A stretch of 17,270 nucleotides of DNA, taken from the NCBI GenBank assembly GCA_037968835.1, contig JBBKWG010000297.1, positions 1-17,270 of the forward strand. The letters run 5' to 3'. The DNA is from JBBKWG01 sp037968835. GTDB lineage: Bacteria > Pseudomonadota > Alphaproteobacteria > Rhodobacterales > Rhodobacteraceae. The first letter of the stretch is position 1. Every line of letters begins with the position of its first letter. Below the pieces are notes generated by a model, which searched no databases, was not told the origin of the DNA, and saw nothing but the letters and a program-made list of their open reading frames with translations. This document shows, one piece after another, positions 1-7,652 of the stretch. A program made the translations under genes and the position numbers.

Positions 1-2
1 TC

Positions 3-116
3 TCAGAGGAAGTCGAAAAGGCACAGCGCAGCCCGGCTTTTGACGATCTCCACCTGACCGCGCTCAAGAAGCAAAAGCTGAAGCTGAAAGAGGAAATCGA
101 GCGGCTTAGCCACTAA
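3..116 (+). CDS. YdcH-like (DUF465) small protein, 3' end
   Basis: Only the last 37 codons are in the window; the start lies upstream. The visible part is charged and helical, with the segment LTALKKQKLKLKEEIERL just before the stop (TAA at 114-116). A basic-acidic helix with a 'L..LKK.KL.LKEEIE.L' pattern at the C-terminus is typical of the small YdcH/DUF465 family, whose members are about 55-80 residues and form a helical hairpin. The function of the family is not established. The assignment rests on the C-terminal pattern alone, so a different small coiled-coil protein is possible. Confidence 0.75.
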   Translation, partial: SEEVEKAQRSPAFDDLHLTALKKQKLKLKEEIERLSH

Positions 117-339
117 ATCTCGGAATCACTTGAACGTCGGTTGCCGCAATGGCGCGGTGGCCCTCGGATAGCGATTCGAATTCGGTACCTGCGCGTCGAT
201 CCAATCGAGGAAAGACCGGATGTATGGCCGTTTTCCCGCGCCAAGCGGGCTGAATGTCGTCAGTGACAAATCGAAGGGCTATCCGTCCTTCCTGGTTGTC
301 GTGCGCCGCTGATCATTCGCCGCAAGTTGCTAAATAAAA
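117..339. other. Gap between DUF465 gene and pha terminator
   Basis: These 223 bases contain no recognisable gene. Short open frames run through it on the plus strand; the only one with a good ribosome binding site is listed separately (220-312). No tRNA, repeat array or strong promoter is visible. Confidence 0.5.
220..312 (+). CDS. Possible 30-residue peptide or gene remnant
   Basis: An ATG at 220 is preceded by GAGGAAAG (207-214), a good Shine-Dalgarno sequence at suitable spacing. The frame ends with TGA at 310-312. The peptide begins MYGRFPAPSGLNVV and ends SFLVVVRR. It has no recognisable domain. The frame is open upstream only back to TAG at 169-171, so it could be the 3' remnant of a decayed gene rather than a real small gene. 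The RBS argues for translation; the short length and lack of family recognition argue against. I do not recognise it. Confidence 0.25.
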   Translation: MYGRFPAPSGLNVVSDKSKGYPSFLVVVRR

Positions 340-366
340 AAGGGCCGGTCACGGGGACCGGCCCTT
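340..366 (-). terminator. Rho-independent terminator of the phaAB operon
   Basis: A perfect 11-bp inverted repeat (AAGGGCCGGTC at 340-350 and GACCGGCCCTT at 356-366) encloses a 5-base loop. Read on the minus strand it is followed by a run of T (the A-run at 335-340 on the plus strand). It lies 22 bases past the phaB stop codon, so it ends the phaA-phaB transcript. It could act on the plus strand too, but there the stem lacks a following T tract. Confidence 0.92.
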
Positions 367-387
367 GTCAGAATTCAATGGCTTGGG

Positions 388-1110
388 TCAGACGAAAAAT
401 TGCCCACCGTTCGCCGAAATTGTCGAGCCATTGATGAAGCCGGAATCGTCTGAGGCAAGGAATGCAACGCAGCGCGCGATTTCTTCAGGTTCTCCCAATC
501 TGCCGGCGGGGATCTGGGCGATGATGGACTCTCGCACCTTCTCCGGAACAGCCATGACCATCTCGGTGGCGATATAGCCCGGGCAGATCGCGTTGGCTGT
601 GATACCGGCGCGCGCGCCTTCTTGCGCCAGCGATTTCACGATGCCCAGGTCGCCCGCTTTCGTCGCAGCATAGTTGACCTGTGCGAACTGGCCCTTCTGG
701 CCATTGATCGAAGAAATCACGATGACCCTGCCAAACTTGCGTTCGCGCATGCCCGGCCAGATCGGATGGACCGTGTTGAAGACCCCGGTGAGGTTGGTGT
801 CGATGACCTCTTTCCATTGCTCGGGCGTCATCTTGTGGAACGGCGCATCTCGGGTAATGCCTGCGTTCGCGACAACGATCTCGATGGGGCCAAGGTCAGC
901 TTCGACATCGGCGATACCAGCCTTTGACGCCTCGTAATCCGCCGCGTTCCACTTGTAGGTCTTGATACCCGTTGCGTCGGTAAAGGCCTTGGCCTTTTCG
1001 TCGTTGCCAGCGTAAGTCGCCGCGACCTCATGGCCTTCGGCTTTTAGCGCTTTCGAAATCGCCTCGCCAATCCCGCGGGTGCCTCCGGTCACCAGTGCTA
1101 CACGTCCCAT
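388..1110 (-). CDS. phaB: Acetoacetyl-CoA reductase (NADPH)
   Basis: Short-chain dehydrogenase of 240 residues, the usual PhaB length. It reduces acetoacetyl-CoA to (R)-3-hydroxybutyryl-CoA with NADPH, the second step of polyhydroxybutyrate synthesis, in the cytoplasm. The Rossmann motif TGGTRGIG is at residues 8-15, NAG at 82-84, and the catalytic Ser, Tyr and Lys are S134, Y147 and K151 (ISSINGQKGQF then NYAATKAG). The ISSINGQKGQ stretch is characteristic of PhaB rather than of FabG. The start ATG is preceded by GGGAGGAGAG on the minus strand, a strong ribosome binding site. It follows phaA by 75 bases in the same direction and ends at a strong terminator, so the two form one operon. No anomalies seen. 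Confidence 0.95.
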   Translation of the reverse strand: MGRVALVTGGTRGIGEAISKALKAEGHEVAATYAGNDEKAKAFTDATGIKTYKWNAADYEASKAGIADVEADLGPIEIVVANAGITRDAPFHKMTPEQWKEVIDTNLTGVFNTVHPIWPGMRERKFGRVIVISSINGQKGQFAQVNYAATKAGDLGIVKSLAQEGARAGITANAICPGYIATEMVMAVPEKVRESIIAQIPAGRLGEPEEIARCVAFLASDDSGFINGSTISANGGQFFV

Positions 1111-1185
1111 AGTTCTCTCCTCCCAATTTTTTTCTTGATCTGAATCGGCGGCGAGACTCCCTCAAGTCTCGCCATCTGTAACAAG

Positions 1186-2361
1186 TCAGTCGCGTTCAAC
1201 GCACATGGCCACGCCCATTCCGCCACCGATGCAAAGCGTGGCGAGACCCTTCTTGGCGTCACGGCGCTTCATCTCGAAAAGCAGCGTATTCAACACACGC
1301 GCCCCGGACGCGCCGATCGGGTGGCCGATGGCAATTGCGCCGCCGTTGACGTTCACGATTGAAGGATCCCAGCCCATGTCCTTGTTCACGGCGCAGGCCT
1401 GTGCAGCGAAGGCTTCGTTGGCCTCGACAAGGTCCAGATCGGAAACTGACCAACCGGCCTTTTCCAACGCCTTGCGCGACGCGTGGATCGGTCCGACGCC
1501 CATGATCGAGGGATCAAGACCAGCCGTCGCATATGAGGCGATCCGCGCCAGAGGTTCAATGCCGCGCTTCTTCGCTTCTTCCGCACTCATCAGCAGGGCA
1601 CCAGCCGCGCCGTCGTTCAGGCCCGAGGCGTTCGCCGCAGTCACCGAGCCGTCCTTGGCGAAGGCCGGGCGCAGTTTCTGCATGGCTTCCATGGTCGCGC
1701 CGTGGCGAATGTATTCGTCCTTATCGACGATGATGTCGCCCTTGCGCGTCTTGACCGTGAAGGCGACGATTTCGTCATCGAATTTGCCGGCTTTCTGCGC
1801 CGCTTCGGCCTTGTTCTGCGATGCGACCGCAAATTCGTCCTGCTGCTCGCGACCGATCTGCCATTGTTCGGCCACGTTTTCGGCAGTCTGGCCCATGTGA
1901 TAGCCGTTGAACGCGTCCCAAAGCCCGTCCTTGATCATCGAGTCGATGAACTTCATATCGCCCATCTTGTGCCCGGCCCGCAAATTCTGAACGTGGGGCG
2001 ACATCGACATGTTTTCCTGGCCGCCCGCTGCGACGATCGTGGCATCGCCCAACATGATGTGCTGCGCGCCAAGGGCGACGGCGCGAAGTCCCGAACCGCA
2101 TACCTGATTGATGCTCCAAGCCGCGCTTTCCTTCGGCAGACCGGCGTTGATATGCGCCTGGCGTGCAGGGTTCTGGCCCTGACCGGCAGTCAGCACCTGT
2201 CCAAGGATCGTTTCGCTGACGTCGGATTTGTCGATACCCGCGCGTGCGACCAGTTCTTCCAGAACCGCCGAGCCCAGATCGTGGGCCGGTGTGTTGGCGA
2301 AACTGCCGCTGAAACTACCGACAGGTGTTCTGGCGGCTGAAGCGATGACGACGTTGGTCAT
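1186..2361 (-). CDS. phaA: Acetyl-CoA C-acetyltransferase (beta-ketothiolase)
   Basis: Biosynthetic thiolase of 391 residues, full family length. It condenses two acetyl-CoA to acetoacetyl-CoA, the first step of polyhydroxybutyrate synthesis. The acyl-accepting cysteine is C88 (INQVCGSGLR), the catalytic histidine is H347 (GAIAIGHPIGASGAR) and the second cysteine is C377 (LCIGGGMG). The N-terminus VVIASAARTPVGSF is typical. The start ATG has AAAGGAG upstream; that site forms a short complementary pair with CTCC next to the ATG (GGAG-ACGC-CTCC), a weak hairpin that might modulate initiation. First gene of the phaA-phaB operon; phaC is not nearby, as is common in Rhodobacteraceae. A repeated motif upstream (2391-2494) may be its operator. 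Confidence 0.95.
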   Translation of the reverse strand: MTNVVIASAARTPVGSFSGSFANTPAHDLGSAVLEELVARAGIDKSDVSETILGQVLTAGQGQNPARQAHINAGLPKESAAWSINQVCGSGLRAVALGAQHIMLGDATIVAAGGQENMSMSPHVQNLRAGHKMGDMKFIDSMIKDGLWDAFNGYHMGQTAENVAEQWQIGREQQDEFAVASQNKAEAAQKAGKFDDEIVAFTVKTRKGDIIVDKDEYIRHGATMEAMQKLRPAFAKDGSVTAANASGLNDGAAGALLMSAEEAKKRGIEPLARIASYATAGLDPSIMGVGPIHASRKALEKAGWSVSDLDLVEANEAFAAQACAVNKDMGWDPSIVNVNGGAIAIGHPIGASGARVLNTLLFEMKRRDAKKGLATLCIGGGMGVAMCVERD

Positions 2362-2390
2362 GGGAGGCGTCTCCTTTGAATGTCCATGTT

Positions 2391-2494
2391 CTGCGGTAAT
2401 TGTCGCAGTTTTCGCACGGACACTATGCCGTCAAGCCGGGGGATACAACGGATTCGCCCAAGCCTTCGGCTGCATTGTCGCAAGGCTTTTCGCA
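2391..2494. promoter_or_regulatory. Two-part direct repeat, candidate operator of phaA/zur
   Basis: The 189-base divergent gap between phaA and the zur-like gene holds a composite repeat. ATTGTCGCA occurs at 2399-2407 and 2474-2482, and each is followed by TTTTCGCA (2409-2416 and 2487-2494) after 1 or 4 bases. Each copy is also preceded by CTGC (2391-2394 and 2470-2473). The first copy forms an inverted repeat CTGCG...CGCAG (2391-2408). TGC/GCA-rich palindromes are known for PHB regulators of the PhaR type, so control of phaA by PhaR is a possibility; autoregulation by the neighbouring Zur is another. Function is inferred only from repetition and position. Confidence 0.4.
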
Positions 2495-2550
2495 GTGGTC
2501 ACATGGCAAGTGGGCTGGTTGGGAGCGAGTGTCAGGTCTATATGTGTTGC

Positions 2551-3033
2551 ATGGCCACGCTCTCAGACAACGCGCCCGCGTTTCATGCCCACGATCACAC
2601 CGACTGCTCCGGCGCAGCAATTGAACATGCCGAAAAAATCGCGGCCGAGCGCGGGCTGAGACTGACGCCGGTGCGTCGGCGGGTGCTGGAGATCTTATTA
2701 GAGGGTCACCGGGCTTACGGTGCCTATGAAGTGCTTGAGAGGTTGGCCAAGGATGGATTTGCCAACCAGCCTCCGGTCGCCTATCGCGCTTTGGATTTCC
2801 TAGTCGAACATGGATTTGTTCATCGGGTTCGCCGCTTGAACGCATTCGCGGCATGTATGCACCCCGGCGAGGATCACGAGCCCGCATTTTTCATTTGCGA
2901 GGTTTGCCAGACGGTCGCCGAGGCACCCGAAGATCGTGTCCAGGCCGCAATCGGCTCTGTTGCAGCAGGGATCGGATTTGCGGTGTCGCGCACAAGTGTC
3001 GAGGTCGTGGGGCGGTGTCCCAAATGCCGCTAA
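2551..3033 (+). CDS. zur: Fur-family zinc uptake regulator, Zur-like
   Basis: DNA-binding metalloregulator of 160 residues from the ATG at 2551; an in-frame ATG at 2542 would add three residues (MCC), and neither start has a strong RBS. The winged helix spans roughly residues 38-95. It includes QPPVAYRALDFLVEHGFVHR at 73-92, which matches the Zur-specific 'YRALDFL' recognition region and not Fur or PerR. Structural zinc cysteines are C116-x2-C119 and C156-x2-C159; the N-terminus HAHDHTDC (12-19) may also bind metal. In the family, zinc-loaded Zur represses zinc uptake genes, but no znuABC is in this window. It diverges from phaA and converges on the soeC-like gene with one base between the stop codons. 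An upstream in-frame extension to 2380 looks non-coding. Confidence 0.85.
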   Translation: MATLSDNAPAFHAHDHTDCSGAAIEHAEKIAAERGLRLTPVRRRVLEILLEGHRAYGAYEVLERLAKDGFANQPPVAYRALDFLVEHGFVHRVRRLNAFAACMHPGEDHEPAFFICEVCQTVAEAPEDRVQAAIGSVAAGIGFAVSRTSVEVVGRCPKCR

Positions 3034-3034
3034 A

Positions 3035-3904
3035 TCACTTCCCGTAGTAAAGGCCGACGACGTGCTTTGCTTCGGCGAAGAAAAGCCAGCGCTGCACCAG
3101 AACCCCCGCAAGATGCGAAAAAATCGCGACGACAGCGATCAGATGGTGAAACGGAAGCATCAGTAATACGGCGGGCAGAAATGCCGCCAGGATCACCGAG
3201 ATCACTTTCAATACCTGCGCGTGTTTGCGGCCCACGCGATAGACCATTTCGTTCGTGAGGTAGTTCGATCCGGTGTGGGGCGGCTCGAATGCGCGGACGG
3301 CACCGATCCCGCCGAGGCCGGTTCCCGTTGCCAGCGTTGTATCCGACGCGGCTTCGCGACGGTCCTGATCCATCCAGGCGACGATCTGCAATATGCCGAG
3401 AGCAAGCAGCAGCCAAAGCGCGACGCTGACCTGCCCCGCAAGAAGGGTGCCGCCTGCAAGCGCATAGGCCAGGAACAGAACCGGTGGCGACCAGTGGTTC
3501 CAGCGCGGCACGGTCCTGAGCTGCATGTAAATCATTGATGTCGCGAAGACGGTTGCCAGCGAAAAGATGGTGCCGAGATAGCCGGTAATCGTGAGGCGCG
3601 CGTCCAGGAACACCAGTCCGAAACCGTAGATCGCCATCAGCAGAAGGGTTATCACGGCCAGCCAACCTTCGCGGCTGAGCCAGCTCGACCGCCACTGCGT
3701 GAACGCTTTAAGCGCGCGCTCGGGATGGCCGAGGTGCACGGTCGACGCCACCAGACCGGCGCAGGCGAGAAAGTAGGCGATCGCGAAGAACGCAAACGCG
3801 GTCCAACCCGTGACATCCGGATAGCCTAGCCCAAGCAAGGCGAGCAGACCGAACCCGAGGCCCGACAAAGTCGTGAAGAGAATGATCGACGGGGCGGGAT
3901 GCAT
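3035..3904 (-). CDS. soeC: DmsC-type membrane anchor of molybdoenzyme (SoeC-like)
   Basis: Integral membrane protein of 289 residues, very hydrophobic, with about eight predicted transmembrane helices (first one roughly residues 7-28). It resembles the DmsC/YnfH anchor family, which binds the Fe-S subunit and passes electrons between it and the quinone pool. It starts right after the soeB-like stop (TGA followed directly by ATG), so it is the last gene of a tightly packed three-gene operon. The family usually has 8 helices and about 280-300 residues, so the gene is full length. If the complex is sulfite dehydrogenase, electrons go from sulfite to quinone; if it is DMSO-reductase-like, the flow is reversed. 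The stop lies one base from that of the convergent zur gene. Confidence 0.8.
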   Translation of the reverse strand: MHPAPSIILFTTLSGLGFGLLALLGLGYPDVTGWTAFAFFAIAYFLACAGLVASTVHLGHPERALKAFTQWRSSWLSREGWLAVITLLLMAIYGFGLVFLDARLTITGYLGTIFSLATVFATSMIYMQLRTVPRWNHWSPPVLFLAYALAGGTLLAGQVSVALWLLLALGILQIVAWMDQDRREAASDTTLATGTGLGGIGAVRAFEPPHTGSNYLTNEMVYRVGRKHAQVLKVISVILAAFLPAVLLMLPFHHLIAVVAIFSHLAGVLVQRWLFFAEAKHVVGLYYGK

Positions 3905-4654
3905 TCAGTTGATCTTTTCCAGGGTGCGATCCAGCCAGCCCAGAAATCCGGACGCTTCTTCATCGACCGGCTCAAGATAGGGCGACAAGACGTCGAACTC
4001 CGGTGCCTCGTCTTTCGGGCGCGGGGGCAGGTAGCGATTGACGGGCGCGGTCCCCTGTTCCGGCATCAGTTCTATACCTCCGCGCGCGGCGACCAGTTTC
4101 GAGACATTGCTTTCGGGATCCGCAAAATCCCCGAAATGACGTGCGCCCACCGGACAGGTCCGAACGCAGGCAGGCTCGCGGTCTTCCTCGGGCAGGTTTT
4201 CGTTGTAGATGCGGTCGACGCACAAAGTGCATTTCTTCATCACTTTCTCGACCGGGTCCATTTCGCGCGCGCCATAAGGGCAGGCCCAGGCGCAAAGTCC
4301 GCAACCGATACAGTCGCTCTCGTTCACCAGAACGATCCCGTCCTCGACGCGCTTATAGCTGGCTCCGGTCGGGCAGACGGTGACGCACGGCGCATCGGCG
4401 CAGTGCAGGCAAGATTTCGGGAAGTGATAAAGCTGCGCGGCTCCGGCTTCTGGCTGGACCTCGTAACTGTGGACACGGTTAAGAAAACTGCCGACAGGGT
4501 CCGCGCCATAGGCGTCGGTGTCGGCAAGCGGCGCGCCGTAATTCTCGGTGTTCCAGCCTTTACAGGCCGTGACGCACGCATGGCAGCCGACACATGTGTC
4601 AAGGTCGATGACAAGACCGAGCGATTTCTCGGTGTGCGACGGAAGCGAAGTCAT
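3905..4654 (-). CDS. soeB: Ferredoxin-like electron transfer subunit, four [4Fe-4S] (SoeB-like)
   Basis: Fe-S subunit of 249 residues of the DmsB/NrfC/SoeB type. Sixteen cysteines form four clusters: C21, C24, C27, C31; C82, C85, C90, C94; C115, C118, C121, C125; and C142, C145, C163, C167. All four cluster sites are complete, so four [4Fe-4S] clusters are expected. The protein has no signal peptide and would sit on the cytoplasmic face together with the catalytic subunit. Its ATG overlaps the stop of the upstream catalytic gene (ATGA), which indicates translational coupling. It relays electrons between the molybdopterin subunit and the membrane anchor. The family (CISM complexes) is certain; the exact substrate is not. 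Confidence 0.9.
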   Translation of the reverse strand: MTSLPSHTEKSLGLVIDLDTCVGCHACVTACKGWNTENYGAPLADTDAYGADPVGSFLNRVHSYEVQPEAGAAQLYHFPKSCLHCADAPCVTVCPTGASYKRVEDGIVLVNESDCIGCGLCAWACPYGAREMDPVEKVMKKCTLCVDRIYNENLPEEDREPACVRTCPVGARHFGDFADPESNVSKLVAARGGIELMPEQGTAPVNRYLPPRPKDEAPEFDVLSPYLEPVDEEASGFLGWLDRTLEKIN

Positions 4655-7458
4655 GCGCCCACCTTTTGCTCGACCACATCCGGCCCCTGACCAACGGGGC
4701 TTTTCTGCGCCCGGTGCGATGGCTGCGTCTCAGCTTCTGCGGCGACCTTCTCGATCTTTACCCGCAAGTCGAACCATGCAGCCTGTCCGGTGATCGGGTC
4801 GGAATTCGCCCATCTCAAGCCGTCGCCCCTCGGTGGCAATAACTCGTTGATGATATGATTGAGCAGGAAGCCCTCTGTGGCTTCCGGCGCGTCTTCGTCC
4901 AATGCCCAAGCACCCTTGCGTTTCCCGATCGCATTCCACGTCCAAACGGTGTTTTCGTTGAGCGCTGCCATGTGTGCGACAGGCACCGTGATCTCTCCGT
5001 GCGGCGATGTCACGCGTGCCCAGTCGCCTTCCGCGAAGCCATGTCTCTCGAACAGCTTGGTTGGCAGATAGAGCGGATTGCGGCCGTGAATTTGTCGCAG
5101 CCAGGCATTCTGTGATCCCCACGAGTGATACATCGCCATAGGTCGCTGCGTCAGCGCGTGCACGTCGAAATCGTCGTCCGTCTCAGAGAAAGGCGGATAC
5201 CAGACCGGAAGCGGGTCCATCGTCTCGGCATAGCGCGATTTCAGATGCGCAGGCGGGCTCAGTCGATGCTTGCCTTCCGCGGCGAGCTGGAATCGGCGCA
5301 ACGGCTCGCACCAGAGAGTGAATAGATAGGGTGTCGGCGCGTCGAATATCCCGATCTTCACGGCCCAGTCCTGATAGACCATGTTCCACGGCTTGTAGAA
5401 TTCGGCTTCCTTGGGAATGTGCGAGATCCAGAAACTTCCGTTTTTCTTATATTTCTCGATCTGGTCCGGATTGGGCGCGCCGCGTCCGTGCTCTGTTCCG
5501 TCGCCCCGCCAGCCTGCAAGCGGACCGATGCCGGGCTTGCGTTCATGGTTCTGGATATAGTCGGCATAGTCTGCGTATTTCTGCGACCCATCCGATGCGA
5601 CAAACCCCGGCAAACCGAGACGCGCGCCCAGATCGCAGAGCACCGACTGGAAGCCGCGCACGTCGCGATCAGGCTCTACCACGGGCCAGCGGATCGCGTC
5701 GGCTGCCGCTTCTGCTTCACAGATCGGACGATCGAGCAGGCTGATGCAGTCGTGGCGCTCCAGGTACGTCGTATCGGGCAGGATCAAATCGGCGTAAGCA
5801 ACCATTTCCGAGGAATAGGCATCGGAATAGATGATCCGGGGTATGACGTATTCGCCATTGTCTTCAGTGTCCGTCAGCATCTTCATAACAGCCGACGTGT
5901 TCATCGAGGAATTCCACGCCATGTTCGCCATATAAAGCATCAGCGTGTCGATCTTGTAGGGATCACCAGCGTGCGCGTTCGAGATTACCATGTGCATCAT
6001 GCCGTGTGCCGACATGGGATTTTCCCAGCCGAAAGCCTTGTCGATACGCTTAGGCGCACCGTTTTCGTCGATCAGCAGATCATCTGGCCCCTGCACATAC
6101 CCCAGATGCGGACCATCCAGCGGTTTGCCTGCTTGCGCGCGCGCATGGGGTTTGGGGTGCGCGGTCGCGGGTTTGGGATACGGCGGTTTGAACCGGAAGC
6201 CACCGGGCGTTTCAACCGAACCGAGGATGATCTGAAGCATGTGAAGCGCGCGGCACGTCTGAAACCCGTTCGAATGTGCGCTGATCCCGCGCATGGCATG
6301 AAAACTGACCGGACGGCCAACCATCTTCTTGTGTTTGACGCCGCGAAAATCGGTCCATTCGCAATCAAGTTCGATCGCTTCATCGAAAGCTACCCTGGCA
6401 ATTTCCGCCGCAATGGCACGAATGCGCTTCGCGCTGATACCGGTTCTCTCGGCAACTGACTCCGGCGCAAAAGTGTCGCTCAAATACTTGTCGGCCATGT
6501 GATGCAGAACCGGTCGATGCGTTATTCCCGCATGGCGATAAGTGGCGGACAGATCGGGTTCCACTCCGGGTTCGTCAAACGGCGCGGGCTTGCCGGTGCG
6601 CCGGTCGATGACCAGCGCCTTTCCGGCCTCGTTTCGCAGGATCAGGCCTTGCTCGTCGCTTGCGGGGTCTTCGTTAACCAGGCACGGCGCGTCGGTGAAC
6701 CGAGCCAGATAATCGAGGTCGATCTTCCCGGCTTTCATCAGGCAGTGAACGAGGCTCAGAATGAATAGCCCATCGGTCCCCGGTGTGATTCCGACCCATT
6801 CGTCGGCAACGGCATTGTAGCCGGAGCGGACTGGGTTCACGCCGATAATCTTGGCACCGCGGGCCTTCAGTCGACCGATGCCCATCTTGATAGGATTGCT
6901 GTCGTGATCCTCGGCAACGCCGAAAATCATGAACAACTTCGAGCGCTCCCAATCGGGCTGACCAAACTCCCAGAACGCACCGCCCATCGTGTAGATGCCG
7001 GCAGCCGCCATATTGACCGAACAGAACCCGCCATGCGCCGCGTAATTCGGCGTTCCATAGGCCTGCGCCCACCATGACGTGAAACTTTGCGACTGGTCGC
7101 GACCTGTAAAGAACGCCATCCGCGAGGGATCGCTGTCGCGCAGCGGTTTCAGCCAAGACACAGCGGTTTCGAGCGCCTCCTCCCAGCTGATTTCCTCGAA
7201 TTCGCCCGAACCGCGGGGTCCGACCCGCTTCATGGGCGCGCGCAGCCGCGCCGGACTCAGATGCTGCATGATCCCAGCCGAACCCTTGCCGCACAGAACG
7301 CCCTTGTTGACCGGATGATCGCGGTTGCCTTCGATATAAGCGACCTGACCATCCTTCATGTGAACGTTGATGCCGCAGCGACACGCGCACATGTAGCAAG
7401 TGGTCTTTCGGATCTCGTCCGAGACCTTTGGCGACGTGTCGATTGTCGGTTGCTGCAT
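4651..7458 (-). CDS. soeA: Molybdopterin oxidoreductase catalytic subunit, probable sulfite dehydrogenase SoeA
   Basis: Catalytic subunit of 935 residues of the DMSO reductase superfamily. An N-terminal [4Fe-4S] motif has C21, C24, C28 and C56 (CYMCACRCGINV then GVLCGKG), followed by the molybdopterin domains and a C-terminal dinucleotide-binding domain (residues 750-900, roughly). C146 in HGGFCSVNMA is a candidate molybdenum ligand. There is no twin-arginine signal: the N-terminus MQQPTIDTSPKVSDEIRK is soluble, so the enzyme should face the cytoplasm. That distinguishes it from DmsA, PhsA and PsrA, and fits SoeA of Allochromatium vinosum and roseobacters, which oxidises sulfite to sulfate. 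Gene order A-B-C, the ATGA overlap with the next gene and the DmsC-type anchor agree. AAGGAG lies 12 bases before the ATG. A cytoplasmic polysulfide or DMSO-type activity is not excluded. Confidence 0.75.
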   Translation of the reverse strand: MQQPTIDTSPKVSDEIRKTTCYMCACRCGINVHMKDGQVAYIEGNRDHPVNKGVLCGKGSAGIMQHLSPARLRAPMKRVGPRGSGEFEEISWEEALETAVSWLKPLRDSDPSRMAFFTGRDQSQSFTSWWAQAYGTPNYAAHGGFCSVNMAAAGIYTMGGAFWEFGQPDWERSKLFMIFGVAEDHDSNPIKMGIGRLKARGAKIIGVNPVRSGYNAVADEWVGITPGTDGLFILSLVHCLMKAGKIDLDYLARFTDAPCLVNEDPASDEQGLILRNEAGKALVIDRRTGKPAPFDEPGVEPDLSATYRHAGITHRPVLHHMADKYLSDTFAPESVAERTGISAKRIRAIAAEIARVAFDEAIELDCEWTDFRGVKHKKMVGRPVSFHAMRGISAHSNGFQTCRALHMLQIILGSVETPGGFRFKPPYPKPATAHPKPHARAQAGKPLDGPHLGYVQGPDDLLIDENGAPKRIDKAFGWENPMSAHGMMHMVISNAHAGDPYKIDTLMLYMANMAWNSSMNTSAVMKMLTDTEDNGEYVIPRIIYSDAYSSEMVAYADLILPDTTYLERHDCISLLDRPICEAEAAADAIRWPVVEPDRDVRGFQSVLCDLGARLGLPGFVASDGSQKYADYADYIQNHERKPGIGPLAGWRGDGTEHGRGAPNPDQIEKYKKNGSFWISHIPKEAEFYKPWNMVYQDWAVKIGIFDAPTPYLFTLWCEPLRRFQLAAEGKHRLSPPAHLKSRYAETMDPLPVWYPPFSETDDDFDVHALTQRPMAMYHSWGSQNAWLRQIHGRNPLYLPTKLFERHGFAEGDWARVTSPHGEITVPVAHMAALNENTVWTWNAIGKRKGAWALDEDAPEATEGFLLNHIINELLPPRGDGLRWANSDPITGQAAWFDLRVKIEKVAAEAETQPSHRAQKSPVGQGPDVVEQKVGA

Positions 7459-7652
7459 CGGGACTGCATTCTCCTTTGCCGGCTATCTAAACCGGAAACC
7501 GACACGGGTGCGACCCCCGTTCGCGTCGAGCCGCATCCTAGGGGCCGTCAACCGCACCGCTTAGGGCCAGTGCCGACGTACTCTTAGGTCCAGAGGTTGT
7601 TGCTTGCGGGGTCCGGGTGCCAAGACTAGGATTCGCGCAAAGGAGATCGCCA
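7459..7652. promoter_or_regulatory. Divergent control region with three 23-bp-spaced motifs
   Basis: The 194 bases between the soeA-like gene and the RAM-domain gene must hold the promoters of both. Three related 11-mers start exactly 23 bp apart: CCTAGGGGCCG (7537-7547), CTTAGGGCCAG (7560-7570) and CTTAGGTCCAG (7583-7593). The last two agree at 10 of 11 positions and the first agrees with the second at 8 of 11. The intervening bases do not repeat. Spacing near two helical turns suggests binding sites for one regulator on the same face of the DNA. I see no clear -35/-10 pair. The neighbouring RAM protein lacks a DNA-binding domain, so it cannot be the direct binder. Confidence 0.45.

Noticed and set aside
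2380..2550. N-terminal extension of the zur frame
   Set aside because: The extra residues have no Fur-family character, and this stretch carries the repeat that looks like a control region.
3899..4690. 263-codon plus-strand frame over soeB
   Set aside because: Opposite strand of a gene with four complete cysteine clusters.
5419..6459. 346-codon plus-strand open frame inside the soeA-like gene
   Set aside because: It lies opposite a clear molybdopterin oxidoreductase. Long antisense frames are expected in GC-rich DNA, and the product shows no recognisable domain.
7459..7652. Molybdenum-cofactor riboswitch upstream of the molybdoenzyme operon
   Set aside because: I could not find the long conserved stems of that riboswitch; only short hairpins are possible here.
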